Assembly: GCF_000716605.1 (NCBI RefSeq)
Contig: NZ_JNXE01000001.1
Span: forward strand, 496,001-560,000
From: Streptomyces sp. NRRL F-525
GTDB lineage: Bacteria; Actinomycetota; Actinomycetes; Streptomycetales; Streptomycetaceae
Direction: 5' to 3'
DNA: 64,000 bases
The position numbers were made by a program, and so were the translations under genes. The notes under the pieces are model-generated. The model made no database searches. It was not told the DNA's origin and worked only from the letters and a program-made list of their open reading frames with translations. Shown piece by piece: positions 43,282 through 51,373 of the stretch (its first letter is position 1; each line of letters begins with the position of its first letter).

Positions 43282-44214
43282 ATGGTGATCATGTCCCCAT
43301 CGATGGCCTTCCAGCCGGTCCTGGAGCGCATCGCCAGTGAGATCGAGCGGACCCCCGGCCGCGGCCGGCCCGCCGACTACATCCCGGCGCTCGCGGCCTG
43401 CGACCCGCGCCGCTTCGGCATGGCCGTCGCGGAGCTGGACGGCACGGTGTACGGCGTGGGGGACTGGCGGCAGCCGTTCTCCACGCAGTCCATCACCAAG
43501 GTCTTCACCCTCGCCCTCGACCTGGCCCGCGAGGGCGACGAACTCTGGGAGCACGTGGGCCGCGAGCCCTCCGGCAACCCCTTCAACTCCCTTGTCCAGC
43601 TGGAGTACGAGAGCGGCATCCCGCGCAACCCGTTCATCAACGCGGGCGCGCTCGTCGTCACCGACCGGCTCCAGACCCGTACCGGAGACGCGGCCGGGGA
43701 GCTGCTCGCCTTCCTGCGCGCGGAGAGCGGGAACCCCTCGCTCGGTTTCGACAAGGAGGTCGCCGCCTCCGAGTCCGCGAACGGCGACCGCAACGCGGCC
43801 CTCGCCCACTTCATGAAGTCCTACGGCAACATCGACAACGAGGTGCCCGTCCTCCTGGACCAGTACTTCCGGCAGTGCTCGATCGAGGCGTCCTGCGCCG
43901 ATCTCGCGCTTGCCGCCGGGTTCCTGGCCCGGCACGGCAGCCGCGCCGACGGCTCCCGGCTGCTGACCCTCACCCAGGCCAAGCAGGTCAACGCGGTGAT
44001 GCTGACGTGCGGGACGTACGACGCGGCGGGCGAGTTCGCCTACCGGGTGGGGCTGCCCGGCAAGAGCGGGGTGGGCGGCGGGATCATCGCGATCGTCCCG
44101 GGGCGGTGCACCCTCGCCGTGTGGAGCCCGGGACTTGACGAACGCGGGAACTCCGTGGCCGGGGTCGCCGCCCTCGACCGCTTCACGACTCTGACGGGTG
44201 TGTCCGTGTTCTGA
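43282..44214 (+). CDS. glsA: Glutaminase
   Basis: 310 aa. Serine-dependent glutaminase of the beta-lactamase-like fold; glutamine to glutamate and ammonia. SxxK motif in STQSITKVFTLALDLA near 69, FNSLVQLEYESGIPRNPFINAGAL near 112, YGNIDNEVPVLLDQYFRQCSI near 180 and GLPGKSGVGGGIIAIVP near 258. ATG at 43282 behind GGAGG; two further in-frame starts within 10 bases. Completes a group of four amide/ammonia-releasing genes. Confidence 0.93.
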   Translation: MVIMSPSMAFQPVLERIASEIERTPGRGRPADYIPALAACDPRRFGMAVAELDGTVYGVGDWRQPFSTQSITKVFTLALDLAREGDELWEHVGREPSGNPFNSLVQLEYESGIPRNPFINAGALVVTDRLQTRTGDAAGELLAFLRAESGNPSLGFDKEVAASESANGDRNAALAHFMKSYGNIDNEVPVLLDQYFRQCSIEASCADLALAAGFLARHGSRADGSRLLTLTQAKQVNAVMLTCGTYDAAGEFAYRVGLPGKSGVGGGIIAIVPGRCTLAVWSPGLDERGNSVAGVAALDRFTTLTGVSVF

Positions 44215-44220
44215 GCGTCG

Positions 44221-44991
44221 TCAGCCCAGGAACTCGGTGAGCAGGGGCAGCAGCACCTTCCGGCGCATGAGTTCCATGTGCGTGGTGCCGGGCAGTACGG
44301 CGAGCTGTGCGTCGGGGATCAGCCGGTGCATCTCGGCTAGGTGCTCGATGTGGAAGAAGTCCGTGTCGCCGATGACAAGGAGTGTGGGCGCGCTGAGCGT
44401 GCGCAGGTCGTCGGCGGTCCAGTGCAGCGGGGCGTTCGCCGCCGCCGAGCACTTGGCGAAGAAGTCCTGGAAGTGCTCGGGGTGCGGTGCGACGGCCGCG
44501 TAGGCGTCGGCCATCTCCTGGAAGTCGGCCTGGCTGGGCAGCCGGGGCGAGTTGAAGTCGGGGGCGCGGACCTCGTCGTGGAAGCCGTCCTGGGAGTACG
44601 CGACGGCGGCCGGCACGAGCCGTCCGACCCGCTCCGGGTGCCGGACCGCGATCTCCAGCGCGACCAGTCCGCCGAGGCTGAACCCGATGAAGTCGGCCTG
44701 GCGGACGCCGAGTTCGTCGAGCAGCGCCACCACGTCGGAGGCCAGGTCCGGGATGGTCAGTGGCCGGTCGGTGTCGGGGGTGTGGCCGTGGCCCTGGAGT
44801 TCGGGGGCGATCACGTACCGCTCGGCCGACAGCGCGGGCAGCAGCGTCCCGAAGGCCAGCCCGACGGTCTGGACACCGCCGTGCAGCAGCACCAACGGGC
44901 GCCGGTCCTCGCGTTCGGTGCCATGGATCTCGTAGTACATCTCCTGGCCGTTCACCTTGGTGCGGGCGGAGCTGGTCGGCACGGTCATCAC
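44221..44991 (-). CDS. Alpha/beta hydrolase
   Basis: 256 aa. Classic serine hydrolase: LVLLHGGVQTVG near 33, nucleophile elbow FIGFSLGGLVAL near 99, acid Asp in LLVIGDTDFF near 205 and His in LPGTTHMELM near 235. No signal peptide. Substrate unknown; esterase or haloperoxidase-like. Convergent with glsA (6 bp apart) and divergent from the mannosyltransferase gene. Confidence 0.87.
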   Translation of the reverse strand: MMTVPTSSARTKVNGQEMYYEIHGTEREDRRPLVLLHGGVQTVGLAFGTLLPALSAERYVIAPELQGHGHTPDTDRPLTIPDLASDVVALLDELGVRQADFIGFSLGGLVALEIAVRHPERVGRLVPAAVAYSQDGFHDEVRAPDFNSPRLPSQADFQEMADAYAAVAPHPEHFQDFFAKCSAAANAPLHWTADDLRTLSAPTLLVIGDTDFFHIEHLAEMHRLIPDAQLAVLPGTTHMELMRRKVLLPLLTEFLG

Positions 44992-45158
44992 GTCACGTCC
45001 GTTCTGCGGAAGTCGGTCATGAGGGGAGACCGGTCGCGGACAGAGAAATCATCGGTGCCGAGGGCGGATCACACGGAGGTCACGCGCAGTCCGCCGCACG
45101 GAGAGCGGCAGGTCGCTTTCCCGCCATCCGGCGTTGACACGCTTGGCGAGTGTTGGCC

Positions 45159-46553
45159 ATGGCTTTTCCCGTCGATCTCCGCCGCTGCCAGGTACTCGGT
45201 CTGGCCGGTACCGCCGTCCTCGCCCTGGGCGGCGAGACGGCCGGGGCGCTGCCGGCCGCGGACCTCTTCTCCCCGGCCTCCGCGCAGGCCGCGCTCGGGC
45301 TGGTCGGGGTCTACTTCGGTGTCGTGCTGCTGATAGCGGCCTGGCTGCTGCTCGGGAAGCTGATCCGCAGCGCGGAACCGCCGACCCCGCGTTCCCTGTT
45401 CCTGGTCCTCGCCGTGTGGGCGTCCCCGCTGCTGCTCGCGCCGCCGCTGTTCAGCCGGGACGTCTACAGCTATCTCGCGCAGGGCGCCATGGTCGACGCC
45501 CACATGGACGTCTACGCGCACGGCCCGGCCACGCTCGGCGGGCCCCTCGCCGACGAGGTCGCCCCGCTGTGGCAGCACACGGGCGCGCCGTACGGCCCGG
45601 TGTTCCTCGCCGTGGCGTCGTGGCTGTCCGGACTGACCCGCGGCGAGCTGCCCGCCGGACTCTTCGGGATGCGGCTCGTCGCGCTCCTCGGGGTGGGCCT
45701 GATGGCCGCCGCGCTGCCCCGGCTCGCCCGGCACAGCGGCGCCGACCCGGCCGCCGCGCTCTGGCTCGGCGCCCTCAACCCGCTCGTCCTGCTCCACCTC
45801 GTCGCGGGCGCCCACAACGACGCGATCATGCTCGGGCTGCTCGGCGTCGGCCTGGTCGCCGCCCTGGGCCGCTGGCCGGTCCTGGGCGCCGTACTCGTCA
45901 CGCTCGCCGCCCTGGTCAAGGCACCGGCCGCGCTCGGGCTCGCCGCGGTCGTGCTCCTCCAGATCCGCGCGGGCCACCGGCCGGCCAAGGCCGTCACGAC
46001 GACCGTCGTCGCGTCCGCGGCCACCACGGTCGCGGCCACGGCCTTCGCGGGCACGGGCTACGGCTGGATCGGCGCCCTCGACACCCCCGTCTCGGCGCAC
46101 AACTGGGCCCTCACCAGCCTCCTCGGCCGCGCCACCGGCGCCCTGCTGAAACACCTCGGCAGCGACCTCGCGCCCCTCGCGGTCCCGGCCTGGCACGCCC
46201 TCGGACTCGCGGTCACCGGCGCGGCCATCCTCGCCATATGGTTCCGGCTGCGCCCCAGCCCGGTCTACGCGCTCGGCCTGAGCCTCGCGGTCGTCGCCGC
46301 CTTCGGTCCGGCGATCCGCCCCTGGTACGCCCTGTGGGGCCTGTTCCTCATCGCCGCCGCCGCGCCCAGCACGTCCGTACGCCACCGGGTGGCCGCCGTG
46401 ACCGGCGTCCTCGCCCTCGCCGTCCTGCCCAGCGGCGGCCCCGCCGACATCGGACAACTCGTGCTGGCCGTCTCCGGCGGCGTCCTCGCGATCGTCGTCC
46501 TCTGGCAGGCCCGCCAGGCGGCGGAGGCCCCGGCCCTGGGACGTACGGCATGA
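45159..46553 (+). CDS. Polyprenol-phosphate-mannose-dependent mannosyltransferase (MptB-like)
   Basis: 464 aa. GT-C membrane glycosyltransferase with about 12 helices. The first large extracellular loop contains the catalytic acidic pair in FSRDVYSYLAQGAMVDAHMDVYAHGP near residue 100. Conserved GAHNDAIMLGLLGVGLVAAL near 218 and GPAIRPWYALWGLFLIA near 388 match the MptB family of alpha-1,6-mannosyltransferases. Start placed at the ATG at 45159; a GTG three codons earlier is too close to the purine-rich site. ATGA overlap with the next transferase. Confidence 0.82.
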   Translation: MAFPVDLRRCQVLGLAGTAVLALGGETAGALPAADLFSPASAQAALGLVGVYFGVVLLIAAWLLLGKLIRSAEPPTPRSLFLVLAVWASPLLLAPPLFSRDVYSYLAQGAMVDAHMDVYAHGPATLGGPLADEVAPLWQHTGAPYGPVFLAVASWLSGLTRGELPAGLFGMRLVALLGVGLMAAALPRLARHSGADPAAALWLGALNPLVLLHLVAGAHNDAIMLGLLGVGLVAALGRWPVLGAVLVTLAALVKAPAALGLAAVVLLQIRAGHRPAKAVTTTVVASAATTVAATAFAGTGYGWIGALDTPVSAHNWALTSLLGRATGALLKHLGSDLAPLAVPAWHALGLAVTGAAILAIWFRLRPSPVYALGLSLAVVAAFGPAIRPWYALWGLFLIAAAAPSTSVRHRVAAVTGVLALAVLPSGGPADIGQLVLAVSGGVLAIVVLWQARQAAEAPALGRTA

Positions 46554-47926
46554 GAACACCCACCACCGACCGCGGCCGCGTCCTCCTGGTGCTGGCCCTC
46601 GCCGCCGTCGTCAGCGTCTTCACCGCGACCGTCCCGCTGCTCCGCGACTGGTTCGACCTGCGCGTCTACTACGGCACCGTCCACACCTGGCTCCACCACG
46701 GCGGCCGGATCTACGACTACCAGGTGCCCGGCACGACCTACGGCTTCACCTACCCCCCGTTCGCCGCCGTCAGCATGGCCCCGATGGGCTACCTCGGCCT
46801 CGGCACCGCGATCATCGCCGCACTCGTCCTCAACCTCACGGCTCTCGGCGTCGTGCTGCGCATCCTGGCCGGGCCCGGGTGGCGGCGCTACGGCTGGTTC
46901 GGGTGGGCGCTGGCGGCCTGCGGGCTGGCGCTGTTCGAGCCCTTGCGCGACACCTTCAGCTTCGGGCAGGTGAACCTCCTGCTGCTGGCCCTCGTCCTCG
47001 GCGACGGCTGGCTGCTCTCCACCGGCCGGGGCCGCTGGGCGGGCGTCGGCATCGGCCTCGCGGCGGCGATCAAGCTCACGCCGGCGCTGTTCATCGCCCT
47101 GTTGCTGCTGGCCAGACGCTGGAAAGCCGCCGCGGTGGCGACGGCGGTGGCGCTCGCGGCGACGGGGCTCGCGTTCCTCGTGGTCCCGGGCGCGTCGAAG
47201 TTCTACTGGACCGACGCGTTGTGGGACACGACGAGGGTGGGCCGCCTCGACTACGTCTCCAACCAGTCCCTGCAAGGCGTCCTGGCCCGGCTCGGCGAGA
47301 CGGGCCGACCGTTGTGGGCGGCGGCTGTCGTCCTCGTACTGGCCGTGTGGGCGGTGCGGGCGCGCCATGCGATCGTCGTGGGGGACTGGACGGCCGCGTT
47401 CGCCCTGACCGGGCTGACCGCGTGTCTGATCAGCCCGATCACCTGGGTGCACCACCTGGTGTGGCTGCTGCCGGCCTTCGCCGTGCTGGTCCGCGCCGGG
47501 CACCCACGGATCGCGGGCGCCCTCTACGCGCTGATGTGCACGAGCGTCGTGTGGCTGTGGTTCGACGACTCCTCGGGCATCGACGGCTTCCTCGGCAGCA
47601 ACACGTACACCTGGATCACGCTCGGCCTGCTGCTGTGGCTGCCGACGGGTCAGACCGGCGGGAGCCGCCTGATCCTGAGCCGGATCGCGGCCACCACCGC
47701 GCCCGCGCCGAGCAGGGCCGCGGCCACGATCGTCGCGGTCTCCGCCCAGCCGGGTCCTTCGTCGGGTACGACCGCTGCGGCCACCGGCACCGCCGAGGGA
47801 CCCGGCCTCGGCCTGGCCCGCAAGGCGTCCAGCGAGCCCACCGGATCGACCCGCCCGGCCGCCGCGAAGCCCCAGTCGAGCAGCTCGCGTGCCTCCTCGT
47901 ACACGGTGAAACCGCCGCCCGCCTGA
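46550..47926 (+). CDS. GT87-type polyprenol-phosphate-mannose mannosyltransferase
   Basis: 458 aa. DUF2029/GT87 membrane transferase (PimE-like fold): VPLLRDWFDLRVYYGTVHTWL with the catalytic Asp, TTYGFTYPPFAAVSMAPM, SFGQVNLLLLALVLGDGWLL, GLAAAIKLTPALFIALLLL and ISPITWVHHLVWLLPAFAVL. The helices end at about residue 365; the remaining 90 residues are Ser/Ala/Pro-rich and are encoded opposite the C-terminus of the D-Ala-D-Ala carboxypeptidase gene, a 277-bp antisense overlap. This tail is probably a read-through extension of no function. Coupled to the upstream transferase; likely acts on the same lipid-linked mannoside. Confidence 0.82.
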   Translation: MRTPTTDRGRVLLVLALAAVVSVFTATVPLLRDWFDLRVYYGTVHTWLHHGGRIYDYQVPGTTYGFTYPPFAAVSMAPMGYLGLGTAIIAALVLNLTALGVVLRILAGPGWRRYGWFGWALAACGLALFEPLRDTFSFGQVNLLLLALVLGDGWLLSTGRGRWAGVGIGLAAAIKLTPALFIALLLLARRWKAAAVATAVALAATGLAFLVVPGASKFYWTDALWDTTRVGRLDYVSNQSLQGVLARLGETGRPLWAAAVVLVLAVWAVRARHAIVVGDWTAAFALTGLTACLISPITWVHHLVWLLPAFAVLVRAGHPRIAGALYALMCTSVVWLWFDDSSGIDGFLGSNTYTWITLGLLLWLPTGQTGGSRLILSRIAATTAPAPSRAAATIVAVSAQPGPSSGTTAAATGTAEGPGLGLARKASSEPTGSTRPAAAKPQSSSSRASSYTVKPPPA

Positions 47927-48801
47927 GGGTTCATCACCGTGACGACGAGCGACCGGCCGCCCCGACGCGCCGCGGCGACAAGGGTGTTGCCGGCGTGCGT
48001 GGTGTAGCCGTTCTTCACCCCGATGATCCCCGGATACCGCTCGACGCCGTCGTTGCCGGTCAGTAGCCGGTTGGTGTTCTGGATGCCGTACGACGATCCC
48101 TCGCCCGGGAACTGGGCCTCGGCGGTGGAGCAGTAGCGGGCGAAGTCCGCGTTGCGCAGTCCGGCTCGGCCGAACACCGCGAGGTCGTAGGCGGAGGACA
48201 CCTGGCCGTCGGTGTCGTAGCCGTCCGGTGAGATGACGTGGGTGTCGAGGGCGCCGAGGGTGCGGGCCTTGGCCTGCATGCGGGTGGCCGTGGTTTCCCA
48301 GCCGCCGTTGAGGGAGGCGAGGACGTGTACGGCGTCGTTGCCGGAGTTGAGGAAGACTCCGCGCCACAGGTCTGCGACGCGGTAGGTGTGGCCCTCCTCT
48401 ACGCCGACGAGGCTGCTGCCTTCGCCGATGCCTGCCAGGTCTTGTTCGCTGACTCGGTGTTGGATTCCTCCGGGGAGTGCGGGGAGGACGGTCAGGGCGA
48501 ACAGGGTCTTCAGGGTGCTGGCGGGTGGGAGTTTGCGGTGTGAGTCGTGGGCGGCGAGGACTTCGCCGGTGTGGGCGTCGGCCACGAGCCATGACAGGGC
48601 GGAGATGTCCGGGACGGTGGGGGCGCCAGGGTGTGGTCTGACCTGGGTTTCGGGGTGGTTCAGGAGTGCGGGTGGGGGTGTTGCTGTGCCGGGATCCGTC
48701 CCGGTGTTGGCGGTCGCCGCGATGGGGGTGAACGCGAGGACGCCCGCGAGGCAGAGGGTGCAGGCCGACACGGTGATCCGGGGTGGGAATCCGATTGTCA
48801 T
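47650..48801 (-). CDS. D-alanyl-D-alanine carboxypeptidase (low-molecular-mass PBP)
   Basis: 383 aa. Exported serine peptidase trimming peptidoglycan pentapeptides. Signal peptide in residues 1-33 (ITVSACTLCLAGVLAFTPIAA). Active-site SxxK in PASTLKTLFAL near 85, SxN in LNSGNDAVHVLA near 145, and KNG in IGVKNGYTTHAG near 255 in place of KTG, as in many actinobacterial members. C-terminal transmembrane anchor (TATIVAAALLGAGAVVAAIRL). Start ATG at 48801. Its last 277 bp overlap the GT87 gene on the other strand. Confidence 0.9.
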   Translation of the reverse strand: MTIGFPPRITVSACTLCLAGVLAFTPIAATANTGTDPGTATPPPALLNHPETQVRPHPGAPTVPDISALSWLVADAHTGEVLAAHDSHRKLPPASTLKTLFALTVLPALPGGIQHRVSEQDLAGIGEGSSLVGVEEGHTYRVADLWRGVFLNSGNDAVHVLASLNGGWETTATRMQAKARTLGALDTHVISPDGYDTDGQVSSAYDLAVFGRAGLRNADFARYCSTAEAQFPGEGSSYGIQNTNRLLTGNDGVERYPGIIGVKNGYTTHAGNTLVAAARRGGRSLVVTVMNPQAGGGFTVYEEARELLDWGFAAAGRVDPVGSLDALRARPRPGPSAVPVAAAVVPDEGPGWAETATIVAAALLGAGAVVAAIRLRIRRLPPV

Positions 48802-48887
48802 ACCGCAAACGTAGGAACGGAGATGTCGTCGGGGGTGCTGGCGGGGCCGTGCGGGGTTCGTCAGCACCCGGATGCGCTAGTGATTCG

Positions 48888-48931
48888 TCTGCGGGCCGGT
48901 GGGGGCTGGTCGCGCAGTTCCCCGCGCCCCT
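48888..48931 (+). repeat. Dispersed 44-bp intergenic repeat, copy 2
   Basis: Same orientation and same sequence as the copy at 41732-41776, less one C. Located between the carboxypeptidase gene and the short rho gene; the rest of 48802-48948 holds no gene. Confidence 0.9.
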
Positions 48932-48948
48932 AGGGGATGCGGCTCGGG

Positions 48949-50088
48949 TCAGTTGGAAGGCAGCGTGGGTTGGATCTGGCGTAGGAACGTTGCGTTGTCC
49001 GGGGTTTCTCGCATGCGCTCCAGCAGGGTTTCCAGGCCGGCCTGGGCGTCCCTGTTCTGGAGGACTCGGCGGAGGCCTCGTACCGCTGTCAACTCGGCCG
49101 GAGTGAGGAGGAGTTCCTCTCGGCGGGTGCCGGACGGGGTGATCTCGATGGCCGGGAAGATGCGGCGGGAGGCCAGGTCGCGGCTGAGGCGGAGTTCCAT
49201 GTTGCCGGTGCTCTTGAGTTCCTCGAAGTAGACGTTGTCGGCGAGGGAGCCGGTCTCCACCAGTGCGGTGGCGAGGATGGTGAGGGAGCCGCCTTCCTCG
49301 GCCAGGCGGGCGGCGCCGAAGAACTTCTTCGGGCCGATCAGCGCGGTCGTGTCGACACCGCCGCTGAGGGTACGGCCACCGGACGCGGCCGCGTTGTTGT
49401 GCGCCCGGCAGAGGCGGGTCAGGGAGTCGAGGAGGATCACTACGTCCTCGCCCGCCTCGACGAGCCGCTTCGCCCGCTCGATCACGAGCTCGGCCAGCGC
49501 GATGTGCTGCTTGGGGGCCTTGTCGAAGGTGGAGGCGTACACCTCGCCGCGCACGGAGCGCCGCATGTCGGTGACCTCCTCGGGCCGCTCGTCGAGCAGG
49601 ACAACCATGAGGCGGGCCTCGGGGTGGTTTCCGGCGACGGCTGCCGCGATCTGCTGGAGCAGTACGGTTTTGCCGGTCTTCGGCGGGGCCACGATCAGGC
49701 CGCGCTGGCCCTTGCCGACGGGGGCGATCAGGTCGGCGATGCGTCCGGTCAGGCCGGCCGCCGGGTGTTCGAGGTGCAGCCGCTCACGCGGGTGCAGCGG
49801 GGTGAGGTCACGGAAGTGGCGTCGGCCGCGCAGTTCGGCGGGCGTGCGCCCGTTGACGAACGCGACCTCGGTCAGGGCGCGTTGGCCGCCGCGGACGCCT
49901 TCCACTAGGTCGCCCTTGCGCAGGCCGTGTCGGCGGATCAGCGCGGGGGAGACCTGGAGGTCGGTGGGCGTGGGCTGGCAGTTCAGCGCCCGCAGGTGCC
50001 CCTTCCCGTTGCCGTCGATGTCGAGGACACCGGTGGCGGTCTGGACGCGGGGCTGTTCCTGTACTGGGGGTTCGAGTGTGGTGGTCAT
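48949..50088 (-). CDS. rho: Short transcription termination factor Rho (paralog)
   Basis: 379 aa. Hexameric RNA-dependent ATPase. A short RNA-binding domain (GVLDIDGNGKGHLRALNCQPTPTDLQVSP) precedes the ATPase: Walker A GLIVAPPKTGKTVLLQQIA near 130, VLLDERPEEVTDMRRSV near 163, Walker B EDVVILLDSLTRLCRAHN near 205, R-loop SGGVDTTALIGPKKFFGAARLAEEGGS and FEELKSTGNMELRLSRDLA. It lacks the N-terminal helical domain and the Arg-rich insertion of the long Rho normal in Streptomyces, so it is probably a second, non-housekeeping copy. ATG at 50088; a TTG six codons upstream is less likely. Confidence 0.88.
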   Translation of the reverse strand: MTTTLEPPVQEQPRVQTATGVLDIDGNGKGHLRALNCQPTPTDLQVSPALIRRHGLRKGDLVEGVRGGQRALTEVAFVNGRTPAELRGRRHFRDLTPLHPRERLHLEHPAAGLTGRIADLIAPVGKGQRGLIVAPPKTGKTVLLQQIAAAVAGNHPEARLMVVLLDERPEEVTDMRRSVRGEVYASTFDKAPKQHIALAELVIERAKRLVEAGEDVVILLDSLTRLCRAHNNAAASGGRTLSGGVDTTALIGPKKFFGAARLAEEGGSLTILATALVETGSLADNVYFEELKSTGNMELRLSRDLASRRIFPAIEITPSGTRREELLLTPAELTAVRGLRRVLQNRDAQAGLETLLERMRETPDNATFLRQIQPTLPSN

Positions 50089-50332
50089 GATGGGTGGTCC
50101 TTTCAAGGACGGGATGCATGGGTCATGCGGAAGGAAGGGGGGAGAAGCCGCAGGTGGAGGGCGGACAAGCGCTCCTCGGGGCGGCGGGGAACATCACCTC
50201 GGGTGCGGCGGAAAAACGCCGATCACGAAGTGGTGTGGAGAAGCCGGTGTGCCGGTCGGAATCGACGGGCTGTTCGGCGGGAGAGAAGTGTTTCTGGCAC
50301 CGGCGCCCAAGACGGGGCGTGCACAAGTGCTG

Positions 50333-50359
50333 ACCGCACCGTAGCACACCCGGTGCGGT
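50333..50359. terminator. Inverted repeat between methyltransferase and rho genes
   Basis: ACCGCACCG / CGGTGCGGT, perfect 9-bp arms with a 9-base loop, 20 bases after the methyltransferase stop (minus strand). Likely its terminator. The remaining 50089-50332 looks like the rho leader and holds no clear gene. Confidence 0.6.
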
Positions 50360-50378
50360 TCTGGGTGTGACGTAGGGC

Positions 50379-51206
50379 TCAGCGACTCGCCAGGAGGCCG
50401 TACAGGAGGGGGATCCGGGGCTCGGGCAGGCGCCACCAGCCGGTCTCGGTCCGGACCATCTGCGGCCAGCGAGGCCACGGCAGTTCGTCGCTCTCGCGAA
50501 GGCGCCGGATGTTCAGTCCCGCTGTCGTTAACGCGTTGATTGCCTCGTCTATTCCGTGCATCCACTCGTAGCTGTCGGTCGCCCCGGCCACGGCCGGTCC
50601 GTCGGTGTACGTGAACGTCGCGTCCCGGTGCACCGGGCCCCCGCCGCCCAGGTAGTCGTGGCGCAGGAGCAGTTCCGGTCCCTCGCCCTGAGCCGGTTTC
50701 GGGCCGAGTGAGTTGAGCAGGGGATGGAACTCGACGATGTACAACAGGCCGCCGGGGCGCAGGAGTTGGGCGACCGTGTCCGCCCAGCGCGGGAGGTCGG
50801 GCAGGTAGCACAGGGCGCCCTTGCCGGTGTAAACGACGTCGAACTGCCGTTGCCCCAGGGCCTCCACGGCGTCGTACACGTTCGCCTGTACGTAGTCGAC
50901 GTCGAGGCCCGCCTTCGCCGCGATGGCGTTCGCTGCCGTCACCGATGCCTCGGAGAAGTCGAGGCCCGTGGCCCGCGCCCCGCGCTGCGCGAACGCGAGG
51001 GTCTCGGTGCCGAGGTGGCACTGGAGGTGCAGGACGTCCCGGTCCGTCAGGTCGCCGAGGTCGTCCCACTCGAAGGACGCGAACCAGCGGTCCGGGTCCG
51101 GGTCGCCGTCGAGGCCGTAGAACCGGCTGGCGAGGTGGACGGGGGTGCGGGCGTCCCAGTTCGCCTGGTTGGCGCGCATCAGGCGGGTCTGGTCGTCGGT
51201 GCTCAT
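50379..51206 (-). CDS. Class I SAM-dependent methyltransferase
   Basis: 275 aa. Rossmann methyltransferase: motif I region VLHLQCHLGTETLAFAQRGARATGLDFSE near 60, post-I VQANVYDAVEAL, motif III FDVVYTGKGALCYLPDLPRWA near 125 and LLRPGGLLYIVEFHPLL. C-terminal RTETGWWRLPEPRIPLLYGLLASR. The Gly-rich loop is HLGTE rather than GxGxG. Substrate unknown. Divergent from the SDR operon. Confidence 0.87.
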   Translation of the reverse strand: MSTDDQTRLMRANQANWDARTPVHLASRFYGLDGDPDPDRWFASFEWDDLGDLTDRDVLHLQCHLGTETLAFAQRGARATGLDFSEASVTAANAIAAKAGLDVDYVQANVYDAVEALGQRQFDVVYTGKGALCYLPDLPRWADTVAQLLRPGGLLYIVEFHPLLNSLGPKPAQGEGPELLLRHDYLGGGGPVHRDATFTYTDGPAVAGATDSYEWMHGIDEAINALTTAGLNIRRLRESDELPWPRWPQMVRTETGWWRLPEPRIPLLYGLLASR

Positions 51207-51373
51207 GGGGACATCCTGCCGTGAGGCCGTGAGGAGTTCCGGGCTTCGCGCCTCATACCAGCCATACGAACCCCCGATGGCCCTTCATCGACCCATTTCT
51301 TGTTCTCGCCAATGGCCGTACCTACGCTGCCACCACCGCACCACGGCGGCACGGGACAAGGGACTTGGCAATC

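Noticed and set aside
45069..46559. 496-aa minus-strand frame over the MptB-like gene
   Set aside because: Gln/Gly/Arg-rich shadow; the + strand frame has membrane helices and family motifs.
46265..48808. 847-aa minus-strand frame
   Set aside because: Shadow of the GT87 and carboxypeptidase genes with repetitive Arg/Pro content.
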